Positions 30,751 through 45,593 of a stretch of DNA of 64,000 nt are shown here, one piece after another (position 1 is the first letter of the stretch; each line of letters starts with the position of its first letter). The DNA is taken from positions 1,240,001-1,304,000 of the forward strand of contig JBLDXI010000007.1 in assembly GCA_047495785.1 (NCBI GenBank). The letters are read 5' to 3'. This stretch comes from Lepidodermella squamata (taxonomy: Eukaryota > Gastrotricha). The notes under the pieces were generated by a model. The model had not been told where the DNA came from, made no database searches, and saw only the letters and a program-made list of their open reading frames with translations. Position numbers and translations under genes: made by a program.

Positions 30751-33606
30751 AAAATTACGAAATAAATTACCGTATTTCTTGGAGCTATTTTTGGAGCTCG
30801 TGAAAAAGGAGACATTTCGGTCCGTTTTGCAGGAGATAAACAGTCTCATTTCGCACGTACGAAAAATTTCAACTAGCATCGCGCCTCAATTCCACCAAGC
30901 GGATCTTTTGATTTTCACTTTCGCCTGGGAGTGCTACGACTATGGCTACGACAATGGGACTAGTCTCGTTCGATTCGTCTTGATATTCTACGTCGGACAG
31001 TGTACTTTTATGTGCGCCTAAAACAGGTAAATGCGTTTTAAATTTGACAGAAATCATCTCAGAGTGAAATAGGCTAAAAATAGGCTGAAAAACGCGATTC
31101 ACCGGGCCTCTTTATAGTTCGACAACCATTAAGGCTGCAATAACGTGCTTGGTCTCTAAAAATTCAGTGGAAAATTTGCTGCATTTTACGTGTAGTCGCT
31201 TAGGAGCGCTATCGCGGTAAGGTGTCAAAATATTTGACGAAAGTCGGCAAAATGAAATTTTCAATTTTCACAAAAATCAACCGCGCGTCAGACATGAGAG
31301 CTGTAAAAAGAAGATGGAAAACTAGCCATATTACAACTTAAAGATGCTTTGAAACATTCACCTTAATTATTAACTCAACTTCAAATTTCGATTTAATTTC
31401 TTAATCAATCCCTGAAGATGGTTATTGTGTATAACCGAAACGTTGGAATAAATGCGTTACGTTTTATAAACAAGATTTATTCGAAAAAACTTTTAATACG
31501 GTAATAATAATTAACAATCAAATTACTGACTCGGAATTCCTCTGCGTCGATTTGAAGACTAGTTTGAATACATCACTTTCAGCTTTTGTTATATAATATC
31601 TGAGAAGCGTTCTTTCATTCTCGACTCACGCCATCAACCTTTCATGATTCGTATAATATGTTGTTGTCTGTTCCTTTGAATTATTGCCTCAAAAATAATT
31701 ATTGGAGAGCTTAGGTTTGAGAAAAGCATAAATAAAAAAGGTTGTCTTCTTTCTTTCAGAAGCTTGCAAGTAATGTAATGTAACACTAAGAACTGTTCCT
31801 CAAAGATAATGAAGCAACTTAGATTTTCAAGAATTCTGTCACCTGGGTGGAGCCTGGTTCCCTCGGATGCGTATGTAGACAAAATTGTAAATGTCGACTT
31901 TTAAAATCTGCGCAAAATAACAAAATCAACAGCGTCTCTTTCTTATCATTTCCCAACTTGGAACTGTAACGTGGAAAAGCTTGAACCTGACTTTTTCGAC
32001 GATGAGGATCGTGCCAAGATAAATATTTTGATTTTCATCCACTATTTGATCAAGAAAAACTGATCGAAGTTGCAGATTTCATAAAATATTGCTACCAGTA
32101 GGGTTTCCGCCCACGATGCTCACGAAAGTTGTGCGATACTGCGATACTTTTAGTCTTGACTCCGATCATATTGAAATTCATACATAGACGATGAACAAAC
32201 AGATGCATGACTGTCATGTTCAACATTGGCGTTCTACAGAGCATCAAAAGAGCACGTATTCAATAAAACTTTTCTCCCATCATTCAATCCTATTTCTGGA
32301 CAAAAAGCAGTAAGCTGCAAAATAATTTCAGGCTCACAGTAGCAATATTCCTTCAGCGAATGCATGCAAGACTTCCCAATGATTTACCTAAAACTGTTTC
32401 TAGTCGCATAGTAATGCTGGATTTAGAAACTACTTCGTACGGCCATCCGAAGTTCGGACGGCTTCGGATGGCCGAAGTTGCGTAATACGCACCGAAGTTG
32501 GGCGCGCGCGCGTCCGAAGAACGAGAACAATATACTTCGGATGGGCCGTCCGAAGCGTCCGAATCCGAAGAGCCGAAGTTACACGCATTAAAACAATAAA
32601 GGCGGGCGCACAACGCCGTAAATTAGGATACACGGGAAGCCACAGCTATTAAGATGTTTATCACATTGCTAGTAGTCCACCTTCTTGGCCTCATTTTAGG
32701 CTTTTTAGGCGAGGCCACGGTGCACTTATGTGCGCTCATGACCTGCGCTCCTTGGATTGACCTTTGACACTTGACTACACTTGTCGCCGCGTGCTAATCC
32801 GATTTGAAAACCGCACTCGCCGGCATACTAATGACTAAATTAGCTAATTACGAGGCGGCTACACCGTGCGCCCTTTTAGCTACCGCCCGCTGCGTGTGAA
32901 CAACTGTTGCCCTAAACCGCGGATGTAACAGCTAAAATAGGACGAATTTTCAAATATTTCAATGAAATTTATATGCTCAAGCTCCTCTCGCAATGAAGAA
33001 CTCGTTTACAATAAAATCAACAGCATTTGAGCATTTTCCGCATTTTTTAACTCAACCTCGTCGATTAAGCGCATTCGCCGCGCCACGCGCTTTTGTTCTG
33101 GGCCGCGCACGTCGGACAACTTCGGAGAGCAAACAATAGAAACGTCGGACGAAATTTGCCGTTCTTCGGAACTGATAAGGCATCCGAAGTTACGCGCATG
33201 GGCTCCGAAGTTCGGATACATCCGTCCGAACCGAAGCGCCGTCCGAAGTGTTTATAAATCCAGTATAATGGTGGTTAGTGGCTGGAAAGGGTGAGCAATA
33301 AATTGTAAAAAAAACAATTCGACGATTTTTACTAAAATTGTTAATTTTCTGGCTTGCGTCAACTGTCGTTTAAAGTATCCATTATTGTGGTCTCCGAAAT
33401 ACTACGCACGATCAAAAATCCTTTCAAACCGACACCGAAACTTCTAACCTAGCGCTAGCGCTAGCTTGTTTGAGGATTAGAGGTTTGAGGGTAACTCCAG
33501 CCCCTCGGATAAGCTGGTTACCTATGGCTTATTGAAACGAAATCAATAGATTTTTAAAGCTAGAATTGTTCTAGTGACTGATTTTTTCTGTTTTCATTTG
33601 AGAAAT
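30751..33606. other. long gene-poor stretch
   Basis: No coding sequence supported. It holds a CCGAAG-rich transposon-like element at 32417-33265 and a small hairpin at 31411-31445. Region 30990-32400 is AT-rich and without recognised structure. Confidence 0.45.
32417..33265. mobile_element. non-autonomous DNA transposon with CCGAAG-rich subterminal repeats
   Basis: Left end CTGGATTTAGAAACTACTTC and right end (reverse complement) TACTGGATTTATAAACACTT correspond; inside each lie clusters of TTCGGACGG/CCGTCCGAAG, on both strands. TAATG at 32412-32416 and 33266-33270 is a possible 5-bp target duplication. About 850 bp with no transposase frame. Superfamily not certain. Confidence 0.68.
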
Positions 33607-34934
33607 ATGATTAATATGTACATAAGAATGGCTCTAGTTTTCTTCGCAGCAATTTTATTAGAGATCGTCTTGGTTATAGAAAGTTTGGCCCTGGGCAATG
33701 CCAGCAACATTTCGGCTAATTGCAACCCCGATGCTTTGCGTGATATGTTCTTCGAGCTTTGCCCGATAGCAAAATCCAGCAATCTGCCGACGTCATTCCA
33801 CAGGCAGATTAATAACTTATCGGTACCCATCAAAAGTTACTTTGTAACACGTCTATTGGCAATAAACGATGTCAGCGATGTAGCGATGAGGTATTTTGAA
33901 TTATCCAGTTGAACAACTAATTTAATATTCATCATTCCAGCATGGCTATATCCATGACATTGGGTATGATTTGGGACATGCCGTGCGGAGAAGATATAAG
34001 GGAGAAGTTGTGGCCGGGTTACTCGGCTTTTAATCAAGATTTACTTGATAGGATTCAATTCGAAGTTCCGATCGATCAAGTATGGTGGCCGGATCTCCAA
34101 CACATAAACACTATCGGGGAATCACGACCGTTCCGAGGGTAAATATCTAAAACTTTGGTTGGAAATTCCAACCTAAATTTAACTTAAATTAAATTAAATT
34201 TGTTTTACAGGGAAAGGTTGATAAAAGTGCGGCCATTTGTCGTAACCGGGCCGAGATTTGTCATTTACACTGTGCGGATATTTGAATCGCACTGTTTTCA
34301 CTTCAGCTACATCAAGTTCCCGTTCGATGTTGCAAATTGCACCTTCGAGTTCGAAAATGAAAATCTCAACAACGAGGTTGATCTTGTGATCGATACTGTT
34401 GAGGCCAATTTAAATCTACTTAGGGACGATGATATTTGGACTTTCGTGGCATTCAACGGGGTCGTTTATGACTTCGGTGGATATCCGCATGTCACTGTTA
34501 CTCTAACTCTAAAACGAAAGTTTCAATACTACGTCGGAAATGTGCTCCTGCCAATGCTCACCCTTTTTATTCTCCAAATTGCCTCTCTAATTATGGACCC
34601 TGCGCATCCAGACCGGCCAAATTTTTGTGTGACTGTTAATTTGGCTACCGCTGTTTTACTCGCACTAGTCTTTTCGCTGATTCCTCGAACGTCGCAGGAT
34701 GTTTATTTGATCAATATCCTAGTCAGCTTCATGGTGATCTGTACACTTCTCACGTGTTATGCCTTGACTACCTGCAGTCTCAGCAGTTGGAAGCCGGCTC
34801 GACAAAGAATTGGAGGAAAATTGTTCCACCGAGGGATCAAGGTAATCAGGATTGCGGATCTGGCGATGGGATTAGCTGCATTCATTACCGGCATGGCAGT
34901 TGCTACTTACTATGGGGTCAAAATGTTGGCCTGA
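33607..34934 (+). CDS. Cys-loop ligand-gated ion channel subunit, conventional architecture
   Basis: Three exons: 33607-33890, 33941-34138, 34211-34934; 401 residues. Signal peptide-like start (MINMYIRMALVFFAAILLEI), then the ligand domain directly (no lectin module or stalk); QVWWPDLQHINTIGESRPFRG is in the loop A region. Cys-loop CFHFSYIKFPFDVANC has 14 residues between the cysteines, one more than usual. M1 follows KRKFQYYVGNVLLPMLTL; M2 region DRPNFCVTVNLATAVLLAL; short M3-M4 loop (SSWKPARQRIGGKLFHRGIK); M4 near the end. Distant from the four receptors at 1-20 kb. Ion selectivity and ligand cannot be told. Confidence 0.83.
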
Positions 34935-36707
34935 GGGGTTCTCTGATCTGAAGGCTTCATATTGCGATACGAACTCACTGCAAGCGTGAATTTTTACAAC
35001 CCAAAACATAATAATGCTAAATGCTACTGTTGTTGAATTGATAATGCTGTTTTATTTCTGATTTTGATATTGTGCAGCATAATTTTCCATGTTGTCAACA
35101 TGTTAACCATTAAATAAAATGCGACCTCATTTTATGATAATATTCACAAGCTTACATTTTTCTGATTTTGTACGAGTATGTTGTTCATATCTGTGGTTCG
35201 TAGCACGAGCTTTGGGAAATCGGCACGAAGCGTAGATGACCAAATCGAGTGCGGAGAATCAAGTCACGCCATCCATGTTTGCTCATTGGTTTGGGCACTA
35301 GCCTCAGTTACCAAGTTCGCAGTTCGCAAGTTCGATTCCCCAAGGCTCCAATTTTTTCTTCGTGGACGTGAGATGGCAAAATAATTTGAATTATCGTATT
35401 TGAATGTTCGTTTGTGGCATGGGTCCCGTTAAATTCAAATCAGCAAATCGTTAAATGATGATTTTTCGCAAAAAATGCTAGCAAGCCCAGCGATTTGAAT
35501 GTTGACGGATGAATTGGTGATTTGACGCGCGTTTGTGGCCCGACCTTCAGGAAGGCAACAGCAGGTAGGCCCTTAACAGGAATCATTGGGTCAACTCTCT
35601 TACGCATTTGTTCTCTTCTGCATTTTGTATCATTAAATTTATGCCTATTTTTTCGAAATCTGACTCGAGAATAAATGAACAGCCATGAAAAACTGATAAT
35701 TCACAATGAAATTGCAATGAAAATGCATATGCAAATGAGCGTCCAAAATTACCCTCTAATTGTCCAAAGTTACCGCAACACATTTCAATTTGCCAAAAGT
35801 CAGGTGAAATTCTTAAAATTCTCAAAATTTGCAGTAAATTCAAGAATCACCGTCCCCACCTTTGGTGAAAATTTCAGAAATTTAGGAGCAACGGCTGATT
35901 TTTAATTTTCGAAAAACACGTTTTGTCCAAAGTTACCACTCGTTATGGTATTCGCTTCAAAATGAGCTGATGACACAAAAACCTTTAGGTGGGCAATAAT
36001 CGTTAATCCTGTCCGGCTTACAATAGTCCTCAATCCTGCAGACATCCGTCCAACGAGCGCTAATCCACACTCGCACACATGGTTTTGAAATGTGGGTGTC
36101 CACTCCCAGGAATCATTATGTGTACAAACAACATACGAGCGCGCAGTTGGTGACGTTCGCGGGAGAGAAAACCAGCTTCCTTGATCTCTTTATCTGCTTT
36201 ATTATTACCCTGGGAGAATCACTTAATTGACCCACGACGTAAAATCATTTAGGACAAGGAGAAAAAGATCTCAAAAATACTAGACCTAGCCGTTATTAGA
36301 CAGAATTTTCCTCTATCCGTGAGACGATGACGAAAATACGATGATGAAAACACATCTGCCGGCCAGCGTTCAATAAGGCGAGACCAGTTCGAGTTCGTCA
36401 TTTTTCCTGCAAGCGTCGCGTGCGGGCATGTTTTAGAGCGGCCTGAGCGCGGAGTGGTAAATCCCCGCTGCCCCGATCGAACGCGCTCGGGCCGAGATTT
36501 TTTAACCCGGACAGGCCCTTCAAAGGAGTCCAACAAGCCGACCCGGCCCGTGGTCACCGTCGGGACTAAATCAGAAACTCTAAACTCATTCTAGCTTGCA
36601 GTTGGGCAAATATTTGAGGTCATGCGTGACTCCGGGTAATTAGGATACAAATTTCTTTATGTAGTAGCCAATTATATGAAGTCAGCTGATCACTTATATT
36701 TCAGCAA
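34935..36707. other. intergenic with repeat remnants
   Basis: No gene supported. 35690-35945 is a family B repeat; from about 36590 the sequence matches 57145-57270, the leader of the second tRNA-Ser gene. Confidence 0.45.
35690..35945. repeat. dispersed repeat family B copy
   Basis: Contains GCATATGCAAATGAGCGTCC and ends TTTTGTCCAAAGTTACCACTCGTTATGGTA, comparable to the right end of the MITE at 4310-5490 (TTTTGTCCAAAGTTAGGACG...). Also matches 24000-24200. The left end could not be located. Confidence 0.6.
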
Positions 36708-36789
36708 GTCGCTATGCCCGAGTGGTTAAGGGGTCTGACTAGAAATCAGATGCGGTCTCCGCGCGTAGGTTCAAATCCTACTGGCGACG
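36708..36789 (+). tRNA. tRNA-Ser (AGA)
   Basis: 82 nt with long variable arm; acceptor GTCGCTA/TGGCGAC, anticodon stem TCTGA/TCAGA around loop CTAGAAA, anticodon AGA; T loop TTCAAAT. The ~120-bp upstream flank is shared with the copy at 57271. Confidence 0.95.
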
Positions 36790-37021
36790 AATATTTTTTG
36801 TAAAAAAAAAAGAAATTTCATTCAGCTTGAGGCAACGATATAGGATACAACAAACATATCTCATTTATTATGGCCAAGCAGTACCCTCATCCGAATTTCA
36901 ACCATTAGGCAGTTCTTACTGCTTTTGAATGTATAATTAATAAATGAATAAATTAATGATTTTGAAAGTATTATTTAAAATACTGACGCAGATTTCTTCT
37001 CCAATATTCCGTGGTCTCTGC

Positions 37022-37615
37022 TCACAGCTTCCACGGAACTTTGACGAATCCTAATCTTAAATAAATTTTGACTGCCGCCAGTCGCCAATCATTAGTCTCC
37101 AGATACGCCGCCGTCTTATCAGTACGCTCCGCCAGGTATTTCAGACAAGCAGCCGAAGCGTAGTACCCCAGTTTCTTCCCAGCATGCTGCGGCGATGAGC
37201 TAACCCAACAGATGTAGCCGGCGTGAATGAACCTAGCAACCAGCGCTCGCATGTCTTCGAGAGTGGTAAAACTGGTCAAACATTCTTCGGGCGAATTGAA
37301 AAGTCGGACGCAGCTCGTGGCCACAATCTCATTAGTATCTACGGTTTCCACGACAAAAGCCGCCCGCATTGTTGGGTCTTCAATCAGTGCCGATCGAACC
37401 AAAGCTTCAGTACAAGGGCCGGTTACAGGGTCAACCCCGTAAGCTGCATCCCAGAGTCGTAGAATTCCAGAGGTTTCATGCTCAGTGAACTCCGTGACCA
37501 GACGTAATCGGTAACCAGCTGGAAGATTCTCTAAAGATGGCAGATCGTTAAGATTGTCGCGATACATGCATACTATATCTTGAGCGACGGCCCGTTGTTG
37601 CGGTTCTGCGGTCAT
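37022..37615 (-). CDS. GNAT-type N-acetyltransferase, paralogue 2 (short C-terminus)
   Basis: 197 residues. Signature VCMYRDNLNDLPSLENLPAG, core SSPQHAGKKLGYYASAA and motif-B-like NDWRLAAVKIYLRLGFVKV, as in the paralogues. It stops at GFVKVPWKL, where others continue with about 18 residues (DPTHEARWSEVEKKL-like). The acetyl-CoA site is therefore complete but the C-terminal helix is missing. Start chosen at the first ATG; MYRDNL is 17 residues further. Confidence 0.8.
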   Translation of the reverse strand: MTAEPQQRAVAQDIVCMYRDNLNDLPSLENLPAGYRLRLVTEFTEHETSGILRLWDAAYGVDPVTGPCTEALVRSALIEDPTMRAAFVVETVDTNEIVATSCVRLFNSPEECLTSFTTLEDMRALVARFIHAGYICWVSSSPQHAGKKLGYYASAACLKYLAERTDKTAAYLETNDWRLAAVKIYLRLGFVKVPWKL

Positions 37616-38756
37616 TTGAGATAATCACTTATATTCAGCCTTTGCCGAATTGTATGAGGCGGAGGTTTTTCTTAAAGTGAGCAGCAATTATAATGCTATG
37701 ATGTAGTCAATTCGCTTTTCTTGGTCTGCCGGGTTCAGTAGTAGCCAATATAGCACACTACTACGTCAGTCTTGTGTTTGCGTTCCAGGGTTCAAGCTTC
37801 AGCTGGCACCGGCGCCTCCGCTCTATGGAGAAAAAAATTGCTGAATTAGGGCTATTATTCTTGCCAGTGTTGCTAAATTGGAGGTATCCGAAAACCGATG
37901 CGGTAGCATCTTAACCATCAGTCTCAACTATCAGCCTGAATACTGCTCGAAATCATAATCCTTCAGCCCTGAATAAAGACCATCAAAGAAAATGCCGCTT
38001 ATGAAATACTATCTATAAAATGAGAGATTAAATAATTTGAAGGTGGTAAAATATCTTGAGGCCTTTCACATTTCTTGCGCTCAATTACGGATGCTAAAAA
38101 ATGTTTGCTACCGTTTCTTGGCTCCTGGTAGCCTGAAAGACCAGCTTTCCAGCGGCACCAAATAAATAGCGTTTTGAAAATTCCTGATCCCTTCATTGCG
38201 GAATGTCCCAACTTAACACTGCTGCCCAAATGTATCGTAATCGGTCAAATCTTTATAAAGGGAAAATGGGAAAATTCTAATTTTTCTTAGAAATAGGAAG
38301 TCAGCCTTCTGAAAGTCTCGAAGCAACAGTTTTGTCCAAAATAAGTGCCTCATTAGGCTGAATTTTTTACAGATTATGTTTTAGCGGAACCAAATGGCAA
38401 ACTTATGAAAGTTGCCATTATCGAACAATTGTTTTAGTTCGGAAAATAACGACCAGGCCTTAAACAGAAAACCTCGGAGAATTTTAAATTAATTTATTTG
38501 GATTCCTTGAATTTATCGTGTAATTTCAGAAAATTCAGAAAATTTGGTTCCAATAACAGTTACATGTGAGGAACATGAAGGAAATAGTTCCATCTTTCAT
38601 CTTTTCCTTGGGACATTAACCATGATGTCAGCTTTACGAGTCAAAACGAAACCATCAAACTATAATTTATTGGTCAAAATTTGAATTTATTCATAATATT
38701 ACCTAATTTTCGCAGTAATTAAAATTTGAAAAATCAAATGCTACTGTCATGAGTTG
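37616..38756. other. intergenic, no gene seen
   Basis: Spacer between two GNAT genes; nothing supported. It includes TTTTGTCCAAAATAAG near 38330, a weak match to the ends of family B repeats. Confidence 0.4.
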
Positions 38757-39380
38757 TCACTGAGAGCTAAGGTTAAGCTTCTTTTCAACCTCAGACCAAC
38801 GAGCCTCGTGAGTTGGGTCTCTAATAACCTTGCGAAACCCAAGACTTAGGTACATTTTCAGAGCCGGAAGCCGCCAATCATTCGTCTCCAGATAAGCCGC
38901 AGTTTTATCCGTGTGATCAGCCATAAACTTCAAAGCCGCAACAGTGGCGTAGTAGCCAAGTTTCTTGCCAGGATGTTGCGGCGAGGCACAGACCAAATAG
39001 AGGTACCCAGCGTGGATGAAATCACTTATTAACTGCCGCAGTTCTTCAAGCCCAGTAAAAGCACTCGTACAATCATAGGGCGAATCGAAAATTCTCGCGC
39101 TTCCAGTCGCCACAATTTCATGAGTTGCCTCATGCTCGATAACAAAAACAGCTTTCACAGCCTTATCTTCGATCAAAGCATTTCGAATTCGCTCCTCGGT
39201 GAATCTACCGGCTATGTGAGAGTCGCCATAAGCAGCGATGCATAAATTGAGAATACCATTGATATCAGTTTGATTGAACTCAGTGACCCTGCGAAGTCGA
39301 TAGCCGGCTGGAATTTCCGATAGAGAGGGTAGATTCAGAAGGTTCTCTCGATACAGGCATAACATCTGCTCCATGGCCAT
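38757..39380 (-). CDS. GNAT-type N-acetyltransferase, paralogue 3
   Basis: 207 residues, starts MAMEQMLCLYRENLLNLPSL. Core ASPQHPGKKLGYYATVAALK, NDWRLPALKMYLSLGFRKVI, C-terminal DPTHEARWSEVEKKLNL. Complete relative to the family. A broken N-terminal piece at 55871-56010 is closest to this gene (LSEIPSGYRLRRVTE). Confidence 0.85.
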   Translation of the reverse strand: MAMEQMLCLYRENLLNLPSLSEIPAGYRLRRVTEFNQTDINGILNLCIAAYGDSHIAGRFTEERIRNALIEDKAVKAVFVIEHEATHEIVATGSARIFDSPYDCTSAFTGLEELRQLISDFIHAGYLYLVCASPQHPGKKLGYYATVAALKFMADHTDKTAAYLETNDWRLPALKMYLSLGFRKVIRDPTHEARWSEVEKKLNLSSQ

Positions 39381-39484
39381 TTTCTGGAATGAATACTGGA
39401 AAAAACGTACTTTTACGCTTTATCTCTAGAACGCTATCACTTGATAAGAAAAAGCATAATATGCCCGCGATTCTTCTTTTATTA

Positions 39485-39660
39485 AACTTTCAAAGACCTT
39501 TCAATGTCATTCCAAGCAGCCTCATGGTTCTTCTGTCGAATGAACTTACGAAAGCCAAGGCTATAAGAGGTTTTGAAGGCTGAAGCTCGCCAATGTTTGC
39601 CTGAAGAAAATCAGCAGTTTTATATATCTTCTCAGCCATGAAATTCAGAACAGCAAAATA
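39485..39660 (-). pseudogene. GNAT 3' fragment fused to tRNA-Leu upstream sequence
   Basis: The minus strand matches the last ~55 codons of the GNAT at 56111-56755, with several stops and indels. The match ends abruptly at about 39657, where the sequence switches to TACTATGAATTAAGAAG..., identical in outline to the leader of the tRNA-Leu at 57024. This is a recombination junction. Confidence 0.8.
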
Positions 39661-39729
39661 GTCACCATACTATGAATTAAGAAGTATGATAAGACTGATT
39701 TAGATAATAAATTTCCATCAAAACACCGC

Positions 39730-39811
39730 GGTAGCGTGGCCGAGTGGTCTAAGGCGCTAGATTTAGGCTCTAGTCTCTTCGGAGGCATGGGTTCGAACCC
39801 CACCGCTGCCA
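39730..39811 (+). tRNA. tRNA-Leu (TAG), one T-stem change
   Basis: As the other copies except A instead of G at 39787 (GGAGGCATGG), which turns the outer T-stem pair into an A-C mismatch. Confidence 0.94.
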
Positions 39812-39881
39812 TCATTTCGTCCATTTGAATTCTTCGAAACTTCGTAACCAAAGATCCAGTGATTAAATCACTCTTCAGACA

Positions 39882-39953
39882 AGCAGAGTGGCGCAGTGGA
39901 AGCGCGCTGGGCCCATAACCCAGAGGTCTGTAGATCGAAACTACGCTCTGCTA
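39882..39953 (+). tRNA. initiator tRNA-Met (CAT)
   Basis: 72 nt, identical to the other copies; second member of the cassette. Confidence 0.96.
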
Positions 39954-40000
39954 AATGTCACATTATTTTTGACCAGAGCTTAAATGAAAAAAGGAATAGC

Positions 40001-40010
40001 CAAATGACTT
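40001..40010 (+). promoter_or_regulatory. putative U1 proximal sequence element
   Basis: CAAATGACTT at -69 to -60 of the U1 gene at 40070. Confidence 0.6.
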
Positions 40011-40069
40011 GAGTCCCCACTTATGGTCCAACTGCTGAGTGGGCTCGATTGCGTGGACCTTTGGCCACT

Positions 40070-40229
40070 AAACTTACCTGGCACTGGGATGAACCGAGCT
40101 CAGCAAGTCGGTCGCCCCAGGGCGAGGCGGGCCATTGCACTGCGGTCCGCTGACCCCTGCGCTCTGCCTCATCGGTGGAGTCGGGTGCAAAATATTTCAC
40201 TTGGGTACCGGCGTTCGCGCCACACCCGT
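40070..40229 (+). ncRNA. U1 spliceosomal snRNA
   Basis: 160 nt, full length, third member of the Leu-iMet-U1 cassette starting at 39730. Confidence 0.93.
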
Positions 40230-41213
40230 AAAATTACGAAAATAAAGAGCCCAACTATCAAGGTCACCTAACCTATGTATTGCGGGGCAGCGGCCTGAGG
40301 GCTTAACTTACAAAGGCAGTTTCCTCTCTCGACCAAGGTTGAATGTATATTTCACAGCAACCTTAATGAAATGATTAATAGCATGCATTGATTTGTTTTG
40401 CGCTTTGCGCTGAAGCTCCACAAACGTTCGAACTCAGCCGCTCCTCCTGGCTTCATGGAGGTGAATCTTTTCTCGCCCCTCCTCAAGCTTGGAGGGGACA
40501 GGGAAACCATTCAAAATCATGAGCAACATGACTAAGACTAAGCAGGTTCCAGCAGCAGCGTATCACGCGTCAAAGTCATTGATTCGAGCATCTCAAAGCA
40601 TTATACCAAGTTAATGTATAAAATCATGCCAGGGATTCCGTTTAATCATTGCCAGCTTAAGCGGCAATCTTTGACAAACTTTGAAACTTTGACAAATCGT
40701 GACTTATTTTGCCCCGAAATTCTCTCTAAATTTCTCACAAGAATATGGCGTTAACGTCATTCTCCGAGTCATATTTAACTAGGCATCACAATAAATTCCA
40801 CAGCGTTCAAGTGAAATGCTCCAGACATATGCTTGAAAACCATTTTTAGCATAAAAATAAAAAATGGAAAGAGCGCGAGGAGCATTCCTGCCGCCGTGTT
40901 GCTCTAAGAACGTCTAAGCTCTAAGAACGTGCTCCAAGTTAATATGAATAAAATGCTCATCTTTAATCTTGTTAAACTACTCTCGGCTGTGATCTTTTGA
41001 CCATAAGACTAGTGTACTCATCTCGTGTGTGTACTCGAATGCCTGTCTTACATGATGATTACAAGCTACAAATTACCTTCAAATATCTCACTCTGTAGCG
41101 ATAGAACATGAACTGCCCACATACTTTTCGAGGTCGGCATTCAAGTAACAGTTCATATAGCCGCCCAGTTGCCGCTGGTGCCGTCATTCTATTCATTTTT
41201 ACGCGAAACTCAA
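40230..41213. other. intergenic, no gene seen
   Basis: Promoter side of the EGF/lectin gene; nothing else supported. Confidence 0.4.
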
Positions 41214-44755
<3,542 letters not shown>

Positions 44756-44936
44756 CTTGGAGCAATAGTAACTTGGAGCACTTTGATTTTATCTGGACTA
44801 ATTTTGCAAATGATCAAGAGCAACAGAGGCGTGCAAATAAAAACGCCAGTGTGGCTACATACAAGTTGCTTTTTATTATGTTAGCTATCAGCAGGGTTAT
44901 TAGGTTCAGTCAATCTGCGAAGGCAGTGATCCTCTG

Positions 44937-45060
44937 AAATTAGGGACAGTGATGGCAGGCCGCTCACGATAAATCTCGATAAATGGACAAATTCAAAGCA
45001 TGAGGTCGTCAGAAATTTATTGAGCCTTTAAAGCTAAGAAGACCATACTTTGAATTGTGT
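44937..45060 (-). pseudogene. GNAT 5' fragment in a tRNA cassette leader
   Basis: The plus strand AATTAGGGACAGTGATGGCA through AAGCATGAGGTCGTCAGA matches the antisense of codons 1-25 plus leader of the GNAT at 56111-56755, followed by the same flank (AAGCTAAGAAGACCA). Only the start of the gene remains, joined to tRNA-Leu. Confidence 0.75.
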
Positions 45061-45095
45061 ATGATAAGGCTGATATAGATACGTAATCAATGCCC

Positions 45096-45177
45096 GGTAG
45101 CGTGGCCGAGTGGTCTAAGGCGCTAGATTTAGGCTCTAGTCTCTTCGGAGGCGTGGGTTCGAACCCCACCGCTGCCA
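45096..45177 (+). tRNA. tRNA-Leu (TAG)
   Basis: 82 nt, standard copy; first of the cassette. Confidence 0.96.
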
Positions 45178-45246
45178 TCACTTTTTTCATTCTTATCTTC
45201 AATAACTCAAAAGCAATGATTGATGGATTAATGCCTCCCTCAGACA

Positions 45247-45318
45247 AGCAGAGTGGCGCAGTGGAAGCGCGCTGGGCCCATAACCCAGAGGTCTGTAGAT
45301 CGAAACTACGCTCTGCTA
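45247..45318 (+). tRNA. initiator tRNA-Met (CAT)
   Basis: 72 nt, standard copy. Confidence 0.96.
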
Positions 45319-45364
45319 ACTGTCGCAACATTTTTATCAGAATTTCGATGAAAATAGAAATAAC

Positions 45365-45374
45365 CAAATGACTT
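45365..45374 (+). promoter_or_regulatory. putative U1 proximal sequence element
   Basis: CAAATGACTT at -69 to -60 of the U1 gene at 45434. Confidence 0.6.
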
Positions 45375-45433
45375 AATTGTCCGTCTATCGCGTAACTGCT
45401 AAGTGGGGCCGGTCGCTTGGACCTTTGGCCACT

Positions 45434-45593
45434 AAACTTACCTGGCACTGGGATGAACCGAGCTCAGCAAGTCGGTCGCCCCAGGGCGAGGCGGGCCATT
45501 GCACTGCGGTCCGCTGACCCCTGCGCTCTGCCTCATCGGTGGAGTCGGGTGCAAAATATTTCACTTGGGTACCGGCGTTCGCGCCACACCCGT
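45434..45593 (+). ncRNA. U1 spliceosomal snRNA
   Basis: 160 nt, full length. Its 3' flank to 46008 is the partner of the inverted duplication at 25850-26560. Confidence 0.93.

Noticed and set aside
30544-30765. Repeated ~73-82-codon open frames over each U1 gene
   Set aside because: They recur only because U1 sequence is conserved; U1 is a non-coding RNA and the frames have no initiation context.
33574-33606. Upstream extension of the receptor at 33607
   Set aside because: Opens with GTG; the ATG at 33607 gives a good signal peptide.
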